A stretch of 58,142 nt of DNA from Planctomycetota bacterium (GTDB lineage: Bacteria; Planctomycetota; Planctomycetia; Pirellulales; Pirellulaceae): contig JAGWZB010000002.1 of assembly GCA_018969045.1 (NCBI GenBank), forward strand, positions 1 through 58,142, in the 5' to 3' direction. The translations under genes were made by a program, and so were the position numbers. The notes under the pieces were generated by a model. That model saw nothing but the letters and a program-made list of their open reading frames with translations, was not told the origin of the DNA and made no database searches. Below are positions 16,365 through 24,729 of this stretch, piece by piece. Positions within the stretch are counted from its first letter, which is position 1. Each line of letters opens with the position of its first letter.

Positions 16365-18947
16365 ATGCGTATCGCTGTCATTGCTGGTCTGCTTTTTGCG
16401 TGGACCACAAACCTGCTTGGCCAAGAACCATCCGGTCCATCGTCGATCCTAGACCGGCCAGCGATGATTCGCTCTCAGCGATACTTCGACAATCAAGATT
16501 GGGATTGGTTCGTCGAACATATCCCATTCCTCGATTGTCCCGATCCGGAAATTCAAACGACCTACTACTACCGCTGGGAACTGATCACTAAACATCTGAC
16601 CTACGGCAATCAGGACACCGGCTATCTGTTCACGGAATTCATCGATCGACCCTTTTGGTCGGGTGCTTATGGTGCCATCAGTTGCCCGGCAGGTCACCAA
16701 CTCTACGAATCCCGATGGCTTAGGAACGGAACCATCGCCAAAGACTACTCGCGCTACTGGGTCGATACTCCAGGGGCTCAGCCAAGAAATTATTCGACAT
16801 GGCTGGCCGATTCGGTCCTTGCCGTCGATGCAGTACACCCAGATCCAGAGCACCTGAGCAGCTTGCTGGATAAACTTGTCGCTAACTACCAAGGATGGAA
16901 GAAGCGTCATTACGATGAATCCGTCGGTTTGTTTTGGCAAACAGGCCATGACGATGGCATGGAATTCAATATCGCAAGCCGGCAAACCCAAGACATCCTC
17001 CGAGGTGCACCTAGCTACCGTCCCTCCTTCAACGCTTACATGTGGGCCGACGCGCGTGCCATCGCACAAATCGCTGCACAAGATGGTAAACCAGAGATCG
17101 AAAAAGAATTCAACGACTTTGCCGATCAACTGCGAACAACGATGCTCGCAAAACTGTGGGATCCTGGCCGCAAGTTCTTTTTCCCGATGTTCAAAAACAA
17201 AGAGAACCGGGATGGCTACGACATCTCCGCAGGCACTCTGGTCTACCAAGAAGGAAGATTCGCCGGTGATAGCCACGGTCGCGAACTCATCGGCTATGTA
17301 CCTTGGCAATTCCCAATGCTCCCGCCCAATAGCACCTATGAACAAGCTTGGGCCAAACTCATGGACACCGATGGCTTCTACGCCGACTTTGGCCCTACCA
17401 CGGTGGAACGCAATGACCCGATGTTCCTGCTTCAAAAGAGTTGCTGCTGGTGGAGCGGTCAATCCTGGCCCTATGCCACCACCCAGACTCTCAAAGCCCT
17501 AGCAAACCTATTGCAGCGATCCGAACCCAAGTTCGTCACTCCAGAGGATTACGTCAAACTCCTAGGGATCTATGCCAAGTCCCATCGCAAGGATGGCAAA
17601 CCTTACTTGGCCGAAGCACTCCATCCTGACACCGGTTCGTTCGAGGGACACGATGGATACAATCACAGCGAACATTACTTTCACTCAGGATTCTGCGACC
17701 TGGTCATCACCGGCTTAGTTGGCGTCCAACCCCTGCATGAGGATCGACTGGTCCTGCATCCTTTGGCCCCCGAGTCGTGGGACTATCTAGCCCTCGATGG
17801 ACTCAACATCCGAGGCCGCGATGTGTCGATCCTCTGGGATAAAACCGGTCAGCGATACCGGCGCGGACAAGGCCTCACCGTATGGGTTGACGGAAAACAG
17901 ATCGCCCAGCAAATGGATCTCAAACCCATCGCGATCGAGTTGCCCGCAAAAACAAGCTCACCAAGCTCACCCCAAAGACCACGGGTGAATCATCTGGTCA
18001 ACAACGATGGAAATTATTACCCAAGACTCCAAGCCTCCAGCACTCAACCAGGGACCTCGATTGCAAAACTCCAGGATGGCAACTATTGGTACATGCAGCA
18101 TCCACCCAACCGCTGGGAAAGCGCATCGAACGAACCTTCATGGATCGAACTCCAGCTTGGTACCGCCCGGCAGATCGATTCCGTCCATTTGCTTTTCTTA
18201 GACGATACCATCGAGTGCCAAGGCCATGGCCAAGCGGCTGACATTGCCAAAGCCCAAGTCGCCGTCCCCGAAACCGTTAAGCTCGAGGCTTACAAAAACG
18301 GAAAATGGGAATCGATCCTTGAGTTACCCAAGGCATCCCTCAGAGGTAAGTCCCCTACCAAGTTCGCTTTGGGTTCGGGATCCTTCGAACGTCTCAGAAT
18401 CCAAATGCAACCGCAATCCGGCAAACGAGTAGGACTTACAGAGATCCAAGCCTGGGGACCTGCTCCGAGCCCTTATCCACTCGCTCCAGGACCATCGGGC
18501 AACTTGGCCTATCGAGCCCCTGAAAAAGAGTATCCCAAAGCTTCCGCTTCGCACAGCGATCGATTCGGAGGCATTCCCCAGAAGGCCAACGATGGCAAAA
18601 CCGTTTTCGACCCCAATCCAGTGAATCGCTGGACCAGTTACGAGTCAACCCAAAGCGAAGACTGGCTAGAACTAGACCTTGGCGAACCCAAAACCTTCAG
18701 TCGTTTGGAACTGGCCATCTACGACGACCGTGGAGGTGTGCAAGCCCCTGAGTCTTATCGGATCGAAGTCTGGGAAGATGGCCGATGGGCTAGTGTCCAG
18801 CAAGAAGTTCATCTGCCCGAAAAACCAGCCGGAGGGCAATGGAACCAAGCCAGCTTTTTGAAAGCCAAAAGCTCGAAGTTGCGAATCATCTTTAAGCACA
18901 AGCTACCAGCCAAGAGCGGCGTGAGCGAAGTCATGCTATGGGAGTGA
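16365..18947 (+). CDS. Secreted (alpha/alpha)6-barrel glycoside hydrolase (MGH1/GH63-like) with two discoidin-like domains
   Basis: An 860-residue protein with a signal peptide (MRIAVIAGLLFAWTTNLLGQ). Residues ~35-480 form a helical catalytic region with FWSGAYGAISCPAGHQ, HDDGMEFNIASRQTQD, SFNAYMWADARAIAQIA, FYADFGPTTVE and CCWWSGQSWPYATTQTLKAL, typical of MGH1-like/GH63-type enzymes with an (alpha/alpha)6 barrel. A beta-sandwich follows (residues ~485-525). Two discoidin/F5-8C-like sugar-binding modules come next, about 545-700 (NRWESASNEPSWIELQLG) and 710-860 (NRWTSYESTQSEDWLELDLG). It probably cleaves a complex glycan outside the cytoplasm; the bond is unknown. The start is 3 bases after the RND pump stop, implying one operon of adaptor, pump and hydrolase. 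Confidence 0.8.
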   Translation: MRIAVIAGLLFAWTTNLLGQEPSGPSSILDRPAMIRSQRYFDNQDWDWFVEHIPFLDCPDPEIQTTYYYRWELITKHLTYGNQDTGYLFTEFIDRPFWSGAYGAISCPAGHQLYESRWLRNGTIAKDYSRYWVDTPGAQPRNYSTWLADSVLAVDAVHPDPEHLSSLLDKLVANYQGWKKRHYDESVGLFWQTGHDDGMEFNIASRQTQDILRGAPSYRPSFNAYMWADARAIAQIAAQDGKPEIEKEFNDFADQLRTTMLAKLWDPGRKFFFPMFKNKENRDGYDISAGTLVYQEGRFAGDSHGRELIGYVPWQFPMLPPNSTYEQAWAKLMDTDGFYADFGPTTVERNDPMFLLQKSCCWWSGQSWPYATTQTLKALANLLQRSEPKFVTPEDYVKLLGIYAKSHRKDGKPYLAEALHPDTGSFEGHDGYNHSEHYFHSGFCDLVITGLVGVQPLHEDRLVLHPLAPESWDYLALDGLNIRGRDVSILWDKTGQRYRRGQGLTVWVDGKQIAQQMDLKPIAIELPAKTSSPSSPQRPRVNHLVNNDGNYYPRLQASSTQPGTSIAKLQDGNYWYMQHPPNRWESASNEPSWIELQLGTARQIDSVHLLFLDDTIECQGHGQAADIAKAQVAVPETVKLEAYKNGKWESILELPKASLRGKSPTKFALGSGSFERLRIQMQPQSGKRVGLTEIQAWGPAPSPYPLAPGPSGNLAYRAPEKEYPKASASHSDRFGGIPQKANDGKTVFDPNPVNRWTSYESTQSEDWLELDLGEPKTFSRLELAIYDDRGGVQAPESYRIEVWEDGRWASVQQEVHLPEKPAGGQWNQASFLKAKSSKLRIIFKHKLPAKSGVSEVMLWE

Positions 18948-19024
18948 CGCCATCGAAGCGATGCTAAATCCCCTGAAGCTTGCTCAAGCTACTTCACCGT
19001 ATCGATACTCTAGGCCCGCTTGAC

Positions 19025-20434
19025 TTAGGATTCGTCGAGTTCTTCGAAGATCACTTCGTCAGACTCAGGGCTTGCTGCTGGCTGGGAGCCCAAGCCCCAT
19101 TGCTGCATCCGACGCAAAAGGCGTGCGCGAGAGATCCCCAGTGACTTGGCAGCCGCCGTGTTGTTTCTTGGGTGCAAGGAGATGGCTCGCTCGATCAGCA
19201 TCCTTTCGAGTCGCTCTAGAACTTGGTCCAGATCGATCGGCTCGGAGGCAACAGGCCGTTCGATATGCGAAGGATAGGTTCGAAGCGAGATCGGCAAATG
19301 GCTCTCTTCGAGCACTCCTTGGGTCGCCGTCCTGGTCGCATGCACGAGGGCTTGGTCCAATTCATCGATATCGCCCGGCCATGAATAAGCCAAGAGCGCG
19401 TCTAGGAAGGCCGGTGTCCATTGAATGCCCTGAAATCGACGCATCCAAGCAAACAAGAGACTTTCGATCTCGTCGGTTCGGCTCGATAACGGCAAGACTT
19501 CGATTTTTTGGATCCGGCTGTTGGCGATTAGCCAGTCCCAGTGCTCAGAACTCTTGCTCACCAGGTCCATCGCATCGGTTTGTACGGTGGTTATATAGTT
19601 CCACTTGCGTTGCCGGCAGATTCTCGCAAGCGATTCGCGCAGTTGGTGTGGCAACATTTCCAATCGATGCAGGATCACCTCGGGAGTGTCCCCTTTGCGC
19701 CCCGTGTCATCGATCCACTCGATGGTGCTCTGGAGTAAATCCTTGTCCATCAAAGAGCAATCGATCGTAAAAGGCTGAGCCTTGGTCCCCTGTTGGCTCC
19801 GTTTCAATCGCCGCTCTTTGAAGATCAGCCCAGCGATCATGACAAGGTAGTTTCCGGGCTGGCCCGTAAGCTCCAGAGAATGCTCGCCTGTGATGGCCAA
19901 CTGCAACTGCATTCGCAGGGATTGGCTCGCAAGCGACTGTCCTTGAAGAAACCAAACGCTATCGAGATTGGAATGACTTTCCCAAATCGCAAGCGAGGGG
20001 ACTTCGACCCTCTGATGAAAATCTCTGTCGAGGACCGATTGCAAATCACCGCGATCGGGTTTCAGTACGCACAAGGTACATGGATCTTTGGCGTCCCCCA
20101 GCGGGATGATCCAGCGCAACAGGGATTCATCCTTGGAAGAGTCTTCGTTAGGTAACTGATCGCCAACGCATTGAATCGTGCCCACGGAGACGTTTGTCGG
20201 CAAAGCGAGCCACCGAGCTAGGGTGGTTCGCGATGGGGTTGGCTCGAGCGAATCCGGTTTGCAGTTGAGTCCTAGGGGTTCTGGGCTTAGTTCAGGAAAC
20301 AGCGACTCGAATGCTTCGTTGACAAACACCAACTGCGAGTCTTCCGACAAGACCCACATCGGGTATTCCGACGATCCGATCAGGCGAGCGATCTGGCGTT
20401 TGGGTACGGAGCGCTGTGGCTGAGCCTCAGACAT
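19025..20434 (-). CDS. NtrC-like regulator with ATPase-dead AAA+ domain, PAS domain and Fis-type HTH
   Basis: Residues ~15-60 (numbered from ATG 20434) form a PAS-like segment (SEYPMWVLSEDSQLVFVNEAF). The middle is recognisably the sigma-54 activator AAA+ fold but degenerate. The Walker A position reads LTGQPGNYLVMIAGLIF without the Lys, Walker B is lost, and the GAFTGA loop is deleted. The lid survives as YSWPGDIDELDQALVHA. The C-terminus is a Fis-type HTH (NNTAAAKSLGISRARLLRRM). It likely binds DNA and responds to a PAS ligand without ATP hydrolysis or sigma-54 contact. An in-frame GTG at 20482 lies inside the terminator of the upstream gene, so ATG 20434 (469 aa) is chosen. Confidence 0.75.
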   Translation of the reverse strand: MSEAQPQRSVPKRQIARLIGSSEYPMWVLSEDSQLVFVNEAFESLFPELSPEPLGLNCKPDSLEPTPSRTTLARWLALPTNVSVGTIQCVGDQLPNEDSSKDESLLRWIIPLGDAKDPCTLCVLKPDRGDLQSVLDRDFHQRVEVPSLAIWESHSNLDSVWFLQGQSLASQSLRMQLQLAITGEHSLELTGQPGNYLVMIAGLIFKERRLKRSQQGTKAQPFTIDCSLMDKDLLQSTIEWIDDTGRKGDTPEVILHRLEMLPHQLRESLARICRQRKWNYITTVQTDAMDLVSKSSEHWDWLIANSRIQKIEVLPLSSRTDEIESLLFAWMRRFQGIQWTPAFLDALLAYSWPGDIDELDQALVHATRTATQGVLEESHLPISLRTYPSHIERPVASEPIDLDQVLERLERMLIERAISLHPRNNTAAAKSLGISRARLLRRMQQWGLGSQPAASPESDEVIFEELDES

Positions 20435-20467
20435 GCGTCGACTGCCAATTTCGATAGTTGGATAATG

Positions 20468-20510
20468 CAAAAACAAAAACACCGCAGGAGGCCGACGGCA
20501 ACCTGCGGTG
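20468..20510 (-). terminator. Strong Rho-independent terminator of the Tyr-rich secreted protein gene
   Basis: On the minus strand a perfect 9-bp stem (CACCGCAGG / CCTGCGGTG, 13-base loop) is followed by TTTTTGTTTTT. It lies 53 bases after the stop at 20564 and separates this gene from the regulator gene downstream. Confidence 0.85.
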
Positions 20511-20563
20511 TGCGGGAATGGAATGCAGCCTTCAAAGGCTCGCCGTAGGATCGTCTCAGAGGA

Positions 20564-20896
20564 CTAGAATACGTCGAGAATGAAGTGGTGGCCCCAATGG
20601 TACCGACGGTTGGTCGGGTACTCATTATACCAGTGGCGATTGTAGACGGGGATCTGAGCTTCAGGAGCATACCGATAGTACATGCTATCGCTGCTCTTGT
20701 AGTACTCGCTGCCGTAGAAATTCTGTGGATAGTAGACGTAAGGATAATGGTAGAAGCGTGAATAATCGCGGTTGCTGGCCGCCCCGCCCCAAGATCTACC
20801 GTAGGCTTGTTGCGCTTGCTGTGCTTGAGATTCAGAAGCGGTCGAAATGCTGGCGACTACGGCCAGGGCGACTACTATCAGCGCCTTGCGAATCAT
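20564..20896 (-). CDS. Secreted Tyr-rich small protein, planctomycete-type ('calmodulin-binding protein' of annotations)
   Basis: From ATG 20896, preceded by a GGGGGGG Shine-Dalgarno, the product is 110 residues. It has a signal peptide (MIRKALIVVALAVVASISTASESQA) and then a mature part of about 85 residues very rich in Tyr, Asn, Arg and Pro. Segments such as FYHYPYVYYPQNF, PVYNRHWYNEYP and the C-terminus GHHFILDVF match, from memory, a planctomycete-only group labelled calmodulin-binding protein; that label has no support in the sequence. No catalytic motif. It is monocistronic, with its own terminator. The Tyr-rich composition suggests a cell-wall or matrix structural role, but this is inference. 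A 5' extension to 20998 lacks any sign of coding. Confidence 0.75.
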   Translation of the reverse strand: MIRKALIVVALAVVASISTASESQAQQAQQAYGRSWGGAASNRDYSRFYHYPYVYYPQNFYGSEYYKSSDSMYYRYAPEAQIPVYNRHWYNEYPTNRRYHWGHHFILDVF

Positions 20897-21133
20897 AATT
20901 CCCCCCCGAGAATACGGCTTGTTGGACGTCGCCGGTACACTTGCATCCTTGCGACTATCGTGCTTTTTCGGCCCAACAGGATCCAAAAGTTCAATCAATT
21001 TATTCCGAGTTTGCGGTAAAACCGGATCGGCGATCCCCCACGATCAGACCGTTTGTTTTGATAGCCTTCTGGGGTTCCAGCCGGTAAAATGCTCAGCCCA
21101 GTACCTTGTTTGAAACCCCAACTAGGCTCGATC

Positions 21134-21586
21134 ATGTCCTTCCAAATCCAAAAAGGGAAAGCCCTCGACGCCTTGAATCTGACTCCGCTGATCGACGTGG
21201 TTTTTCTGCTGCTGATTTTTTTTCTGGTCGCAACTCAGTTTTCCCAAGACGACGAGCAGTTGCCAATCCAGCTCCCTTCGGCCAAAAGCGCACTGCCGAT
21301 GACGGTCCAACCCGACGAACTTGTCATCAGCATCGGACAAGATGGAACCTACATGCTCGCCGGCCAGCGCTTGACGATCCAGCAACTCGAACCCTTGTTG
21401 GCCAAGGCGGTCTTGGACAATCCGGTCCAACAGACCGTGATTCTTCGTGGGGATAAACGGGTCGAGTTCCAATCGGTCGTTTCGCTGATCGATCTGTGCA
21501 ATCGGTTAAAAGTCCCTTCGTATCGCATCACAACGCTTGAAGATCCCAAGGACCAAAGTGAATTGCCCCCAGGGTCGCAACCATGA
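21134..21586 (+). CDS. ExbD/TolR-family protein
   Basis: ATG 21134 gives 150 residues. The cytoplasmic start ALDALNLTPLIDVVFLLLIFFLVATQF is the ExbD/TolR signature: a single membrane span carrying the conserved Asp (LTPLIDVVF) that takes part in proton-driven energy transfer. A periplasmic domain follows (ELVISIGQDGTYMLAGQRL, VILRGDKRVEFQSVVSLIDLC). ExbD normally works with an ExbB/TolQ channel, but none is encoded in the window. Its stop overlaps the next start as ATGA, so it is translationally coupled to the large membrane protein with a squalene-cyclase-like domain. A longer start at 21089 lacks family resemblance. Confidence 0.9.
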   Translation: MSFQIQKGKALDALNLTPLIDVVFLLLIFFLVATQFSQDDEQLPIQLPSAKSALPMTVQPDELVISIGQDGTYMLAGQRLTIQQLEPLLAKAVLDNPVQQTVILRGDKRVEFQSVVSLIDLCNRLKVPSYRITTLEDPKDQSELPPGSQP

Positions 21587-24030
21587 CCGCTTCGGGTACC
21601 AATCGAGCATCCAACGTTTGGCTATTGGACTTGGGGATCGCCTTGCTGGGCCTGTTGGTCATGTTTACGGTCCTGCGAGTATTGCGATTTGACGACCCAA
21701 GGATTCTCTACAACGCTTGGACGTATTGCCTTGCGATTCCGACGGTGATTATCTCCTCGACGATGCTTGCACATGTGATGATCCCTCAGAATGCCGAACG
21801 GTCTATTCAAACGGGATTTCTCTTGAGCGTGTTGGTCCACTTGGGTTTGACCTTGGCAGCCATCAATACCGTTTTGTTCTCAGGGCTCTGGCAAGAGGGC
21901 ACTGAGAAAATCGAGATGAAACTCAAGTCGATGTCGCAAGGGACTTCCTTCCAAGTGCCTGCTGTAAACTCGGACAACTCTGTGCCAGATTATCTGCGAC
22001 CGGTGCAAAACCAAATCGATCCGGCCACCGACATCGAGCTGAAACCTACGGCCTTGCCGCCAGAGTCTCTTGAACTGCTTGAAACTCCAAATCAGATCAA
22101 AATCGATACCAACAAAACTCTTCAAGACGATCAGCTTGCAAGCGTTACGATGGACCAGCCAGCAGTGCAAGCCCAAGAGGCCCAAAACATCGAACGTCCT
22201 GAATTCCAGATCCATCCGATTCGGCCTGCTGCGATTCAGGCCCCGACGGTCCAGCAGACCCCACTTGCTCAAGATAGCTTACCGGAGTCCAAGCCGTTGT
22301 CGGTAGATCGTGCGGCGAGCGATCCGGTAGCGAGCCTCCAGAGGGCCACCGAGATTCCTCAGGTAGAACCCATGGCTCAAGAGACCGGCCCAACCAATAC
22401 CGCCGCTTCCCTCGAGGCCTCTGCGATGGCGTTGCAGCGTGTACGTATCGAAAGACAGCTTAGCAATGCCATTGAATCCACCAATGCTCCAGAGGCTCCG
22501 ACCGATGTACCACCAAAATCATCCAAGCCGACCGATCGCGCAGCGAGCCTAAGCGGCATCACGACCACAGTACCCTTGGACAAGATTCCACGAGAACCCA
22601 GAGCAACAGACCCAGCACCATCGACCGGTGGGTCGGGCGGGTCTGCCAGTCAATCGCTTGGCGATCTGCTGGGCGATCGAGGATCCATGACCCGTCGCAA
22701 TCCGACATCGTCTGCGGCCCTGAGCAGCGACAGCCCTGGAGGTCTTGCTTACAGCGATCCGATCGCCAGCTCGGCAGCATCGTCTTGGTCCAAAAGATCC
22801 TCGATCGAGTTACCGAGAATCAGCGATGCAGGAGGGACGGTACCAGGACTGGAGAATTTTCGCCCTGCAAGCAGTAGCAACAAGCAAGCTTCAGGTGGTC
22901 TGGTACCAATCCCGGCACCGGCTTTCCAGCAACGGGCCCGCCGCATGGATGATTCGAGCAATGAGGAACTCAAAGCCATGGGGCCACTAGGGCCCAAGAC
23001 CGAAGAGTCCATCGAACGAGGACTGGAGTTTTTGGCCAAGCACCAGCGGAGCGATGGTTCTTGGAAATTAGAAGACTTTGGACAGAAAACTGTGATACGA
23101 AGCGACACAGCAGCAACGGCTCTGTCGTTGCTTTCCTTTCAAGGAGCAGGATATTCCCATGTGCAGTTCAAATACCAGAAAGAGTGCCGCAAAGCCATCG
23201 ACTTTCTGGTCTCTGGCCAAAAGCTAAACGGTGATTTGTATCGGTCCATGGACGAAGCGTCGGATCGCAACGGATGGATCTACAGCCATGCGATTGCAAC
23301 GTTGGCGTTGTGCGAAGCCTATGGGATGACCCGTGACGAGAATCTGCGCGCGTCGGCTCAGCGGGCCGTCGATTTCTTGGTCGATAGTCAAGATCGCCAG
23401 GAGGGAGGTTGGAGGTATGCACCCAGAATAGGCAGCGACACGAGCGTCACGGGCTGGGGGATGATGGCCCTCAAGAGCGCAGAACTTTCTGGCCTATATG
23501 TACCTGGGCAGACTTTCCAAGGGATCGAAAAGTGGCTAGATCATTCCCAAGCAAGTGCCAGAGAGAAGTTCTTGTACCGATACAACTGGCTTGCAAACCA
23601 ACCCGAGACCAAGCATGGAGCGCTACCGACTCCGGTGATGACCAGTGTCGGTTTGCTGATGCGACTGTACATGGGTTGGAAGCGAGACAATCCGGCGATG
23701 GCTCAAGGAGCCGATTGGTTGCTCAGGAAATTGCCTGCAGACGAAACTTCGCAAACATCCGTGCGGGATACTTACTACTGGTACTATGCCACCCAAGTTT
23801 TGTTCCACATGGGAGGCCAGCGATGGAAATCGTGGTACGAGTCCCTTTACCCGATGCTTATCGAATCCCAGGTGACCCAGGGACCCTATGCAGGTTCGTG
23901 GGAACCCATGGGGCCAGCCCCCGACGCCTGGGGAGAATATGCAGGCCGATTGTATGTCACGACGATGAATTTGCTGTCGCTTGAAGTCACTTACAGGCAT
24001 CTTCCGATCTACGAAGCGACATCGCGATAG
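21583..24030 (+). CDS. Membrane-anchored protein with long linker and prenyltransferase/squalene-oxidase-type repeat domain
   Basis: An 815-residue protein of three parts. First, three membrane spans at about 12-34, 45-67 and 75-99. Second, a ~360-residue Pro/Ala/Ser/Gln-rich linker of low complexity. Third, from about 470 to 800, an alpha/alpha toroid with QW-like repeats (FLAKHQRSDGSW, GWIYSHAIATLALCEAYG, FLVDSQDRQEGGWRY, GSWEPMGPAPDAWGEYAGR). The fold is that of squalene cyclases, but the catalytic DxDD motif of cyclases is not visible, so it is probably a binding or structural module. Coupling to ExbD (ATGA overlap) and a TonB-like design (membrane anchor, long linker, distal domain) suggest energy transfer across the periplasm. 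That is inference. Confidence 0.75.
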   Translation: MTASGTNRASNVWLLDLGIALLGLLVMFTVLRVLRFDDPRILYNAWTYCLAIPTVIISSTMLAHVMIPQNAERSIQTGFLLSVLVHLGLTLAAINTVLFSGLWQEGTEKIEMKLKSMSQGTSFQVPAVNSDNSVPDYLRPVQNQIDPATDIELKPTALPPESLELLETPNQIKIDTNKTLQDDQLASVTMDQPAVQAQEAQNIERPEFQIHPIRPAAIQAPTVQQTPLAQDSLPESKPLSVDRAASDPVASLQRATEIPQVEPMAQETGPTNTAASLEASAMALQRVRIERQLSNAIESTNAPEAPTDVPPKSSKPTDRAASLSGITTTVPLDKIPREPRATDPAPSTGGSGGSASQSLGDLLGDRGSMTRRNPTSSAALSSDSPGGLAYSDPIASSAASSWSKRSSIELPRISDAGGTVPGLENFRPASSSNKQASGGLVPIPAPAFQQRARRMDDSSNEELKAMGPLGPKTEESIERGLEFLAKHQRSDGSWKLEDFGQKTVIRSDTAATALSLLSFQGAGYSHVQFKYQKECRKAIDFLVSGQKLNGDLYRSMDEASDRNGWIYSHAIATLALCEAYGMTRDENLRASAQRAVDFLVDSQDRQEGGWRYAPRIGSDTSVTGWGMMALKSAELSGLYVPGQTFQGIEKWLDHSQASAREKFLYRYNWLANQPETKHGALPTPVMTSVGLLMRLYMGWKRDNPAMAQGADWLLRKLPADETSQTSVRDTYYWYYATQVLFHMGGQRWKSWYESLYPMLIESQVTQGPYAGSWEPMGPAPDAWGEYAGRLYVTTMNLLSLEVTYRHLPIYEATSR

Positions 24031-24051
24031 AATCTCCTAGCGTTTCGCTAC

Positions 24052-24084
24052 TTGACATTTTGCACCGGTGGTGAAAGATATGTT
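24052..24084 (+). promoter_or_regulatory. Candidate greA promoter upstream of the leader hairpin
   Basis: A perfect -35 box TTGACA sits at 24052-24057, 21 bases after the preceding stop. The best -10 is TATGTT at 24079-24084 (four of six) with a long 21-base spacer; GATATG at 24077-24082 is an alternative. Transcription would start near 24091, just ahead of the hairpin at 24111. Confidence 0.4.
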
Positions 24085-24110
24085 GTTGTCGAAATAAACA
24101 GTCATTACCT

Positions 24111-24160
24111 GATGCGACCCTTTTGGCTTGAACGAGCCGAAAAAGGTCGCATCTTTTTTT
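24111..24160 (+). terminator. Intrinsic terminator inside the greA leader (probable attenuator)
   Basis: GATGCGACC (24111-24119) pairs perfectly with GGTCGCATC (24145-24153). The stem extends inward through an A-T run and GGCT/AGCC around a six-base loop, about 17 pairs in all, and is followed by seven T. The T-run ends only 21 bases before the greA ATG, and the AGGAG ribosome site is 10 bases away. No promoter fits between them, so greA transcripts must pass this terminator. It may also end transcripts of the upstream ExbD unit. Confidence 0.85.
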
Positions 24161-24181
24161 CTGTCGGAACAGGAGTTTGCA

Positions 24182-24664
24182 ATGAGCGATTACGTGCCTA
24201 TGACCCGCGAAGGGTACAATCGAATCAAGGCCGAAATCGAACGCTTGGAAAACGAGGAGATGCCCCGCATTGCCGAGAAGATCGCCGAGGCGCGAGCCGA
24301 AGGGGATCTCAAGGAGAATGCCGAGTACCATGCTCAGCGTGAGAACCAAGGCCTCATGCAAGCCAAAATCAATTCGCTGAAAGTCAAGTTGGCCAGCGCC
24401 CACATCGTCGATACCGCTTCGATGCCCAAAGATCGCGTGGCATTTGGGGCAAGGGTCAAGCTCAAGGACTTGAAGTTCGGCGACGAGGAAGAGTACACCT
24501 TGGTCGGTGCAGGTGACGAAAACTATGAGACCGGTAGGATTTTAACCACCAGTCCTTTTGCGGTTGCCATGATGGGCAAGAAGGTGGGCGAGACCATGGA
24601 ATTCAAAGCCCCTGGTGGACTGATGAAATACGAAGTCCTCGAGATCCATTTCGACGAGGTCTAA
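24182..24664 (+). CDS. greA: Transcript cleavage factor GreA
   Basis: ATG 24182 with AGGAG six bases upstream gives 160 residues, the usual GreA length. The N-terminal coiled-coil opens [22 protein letters not shown]. The conserved tip segment [19 protein letters not shown] carries the acidic residues that enter the RNA polymerase secondary channel. The C-terminal FKBP-like domain has [13 protein letters not shown] and a degenerate SPxxxALxGKKVGE block ([16 protein letters not shown]). It rescues backtracked RNA polymerase by stimulating transcript cleavage. An in-frame start at 24128 would lie in the terminator hairpin and is rejected. Its leader contains an intrinsic terminator, suggesting autoregulation as known for the E. 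coli greA leader. Confidence 0.97.
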   Translation: MSDYVPMTREGYNRIKAEIERLENEEMPRIAEKIAEARAEGDLKENAEYHAQRENQGLMQAKINSLKVKLASAHIVDTASMPKDRVAFGARVKLKDLKFGDEEEYTLVGAGDENYETGRILTTSPFAVAMMGKKVGETMEFKAPGGLMKYEVLEIHFDEV

Positions 24665-24729
24665 GTTTACTTCGGGTACTTCGTACGGAATTGACATCGG
24701 CAGTGAGCTTCAATCAAGGATAAAGTGAC

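Noticed and set aside
16449-17462. 337-codon open frame on the minus strand inside the glycoside hydrolase gene
   Set aside because: No family resemblance; the plus-strand gene has clear domains, and such antisense frames are common here because of codon bias (also at 26731-27363, 27472-28305, 40845-41741, 49471-50073).
19072-19770. 232-codon plus-strand frame opposite the NtrC-like gene
   Set aside because: Arg/Ser/Pro-rich shadow composition with no motif; the minus-strand HTH and PAS domains are convincing.
20435-20482. GTG start at 20482 for the NtrC-like regulator
   Set aside because: The extra codons lie within the U-run of the upstream gene's terminator, giving a low-complexity Phe/Leu start.
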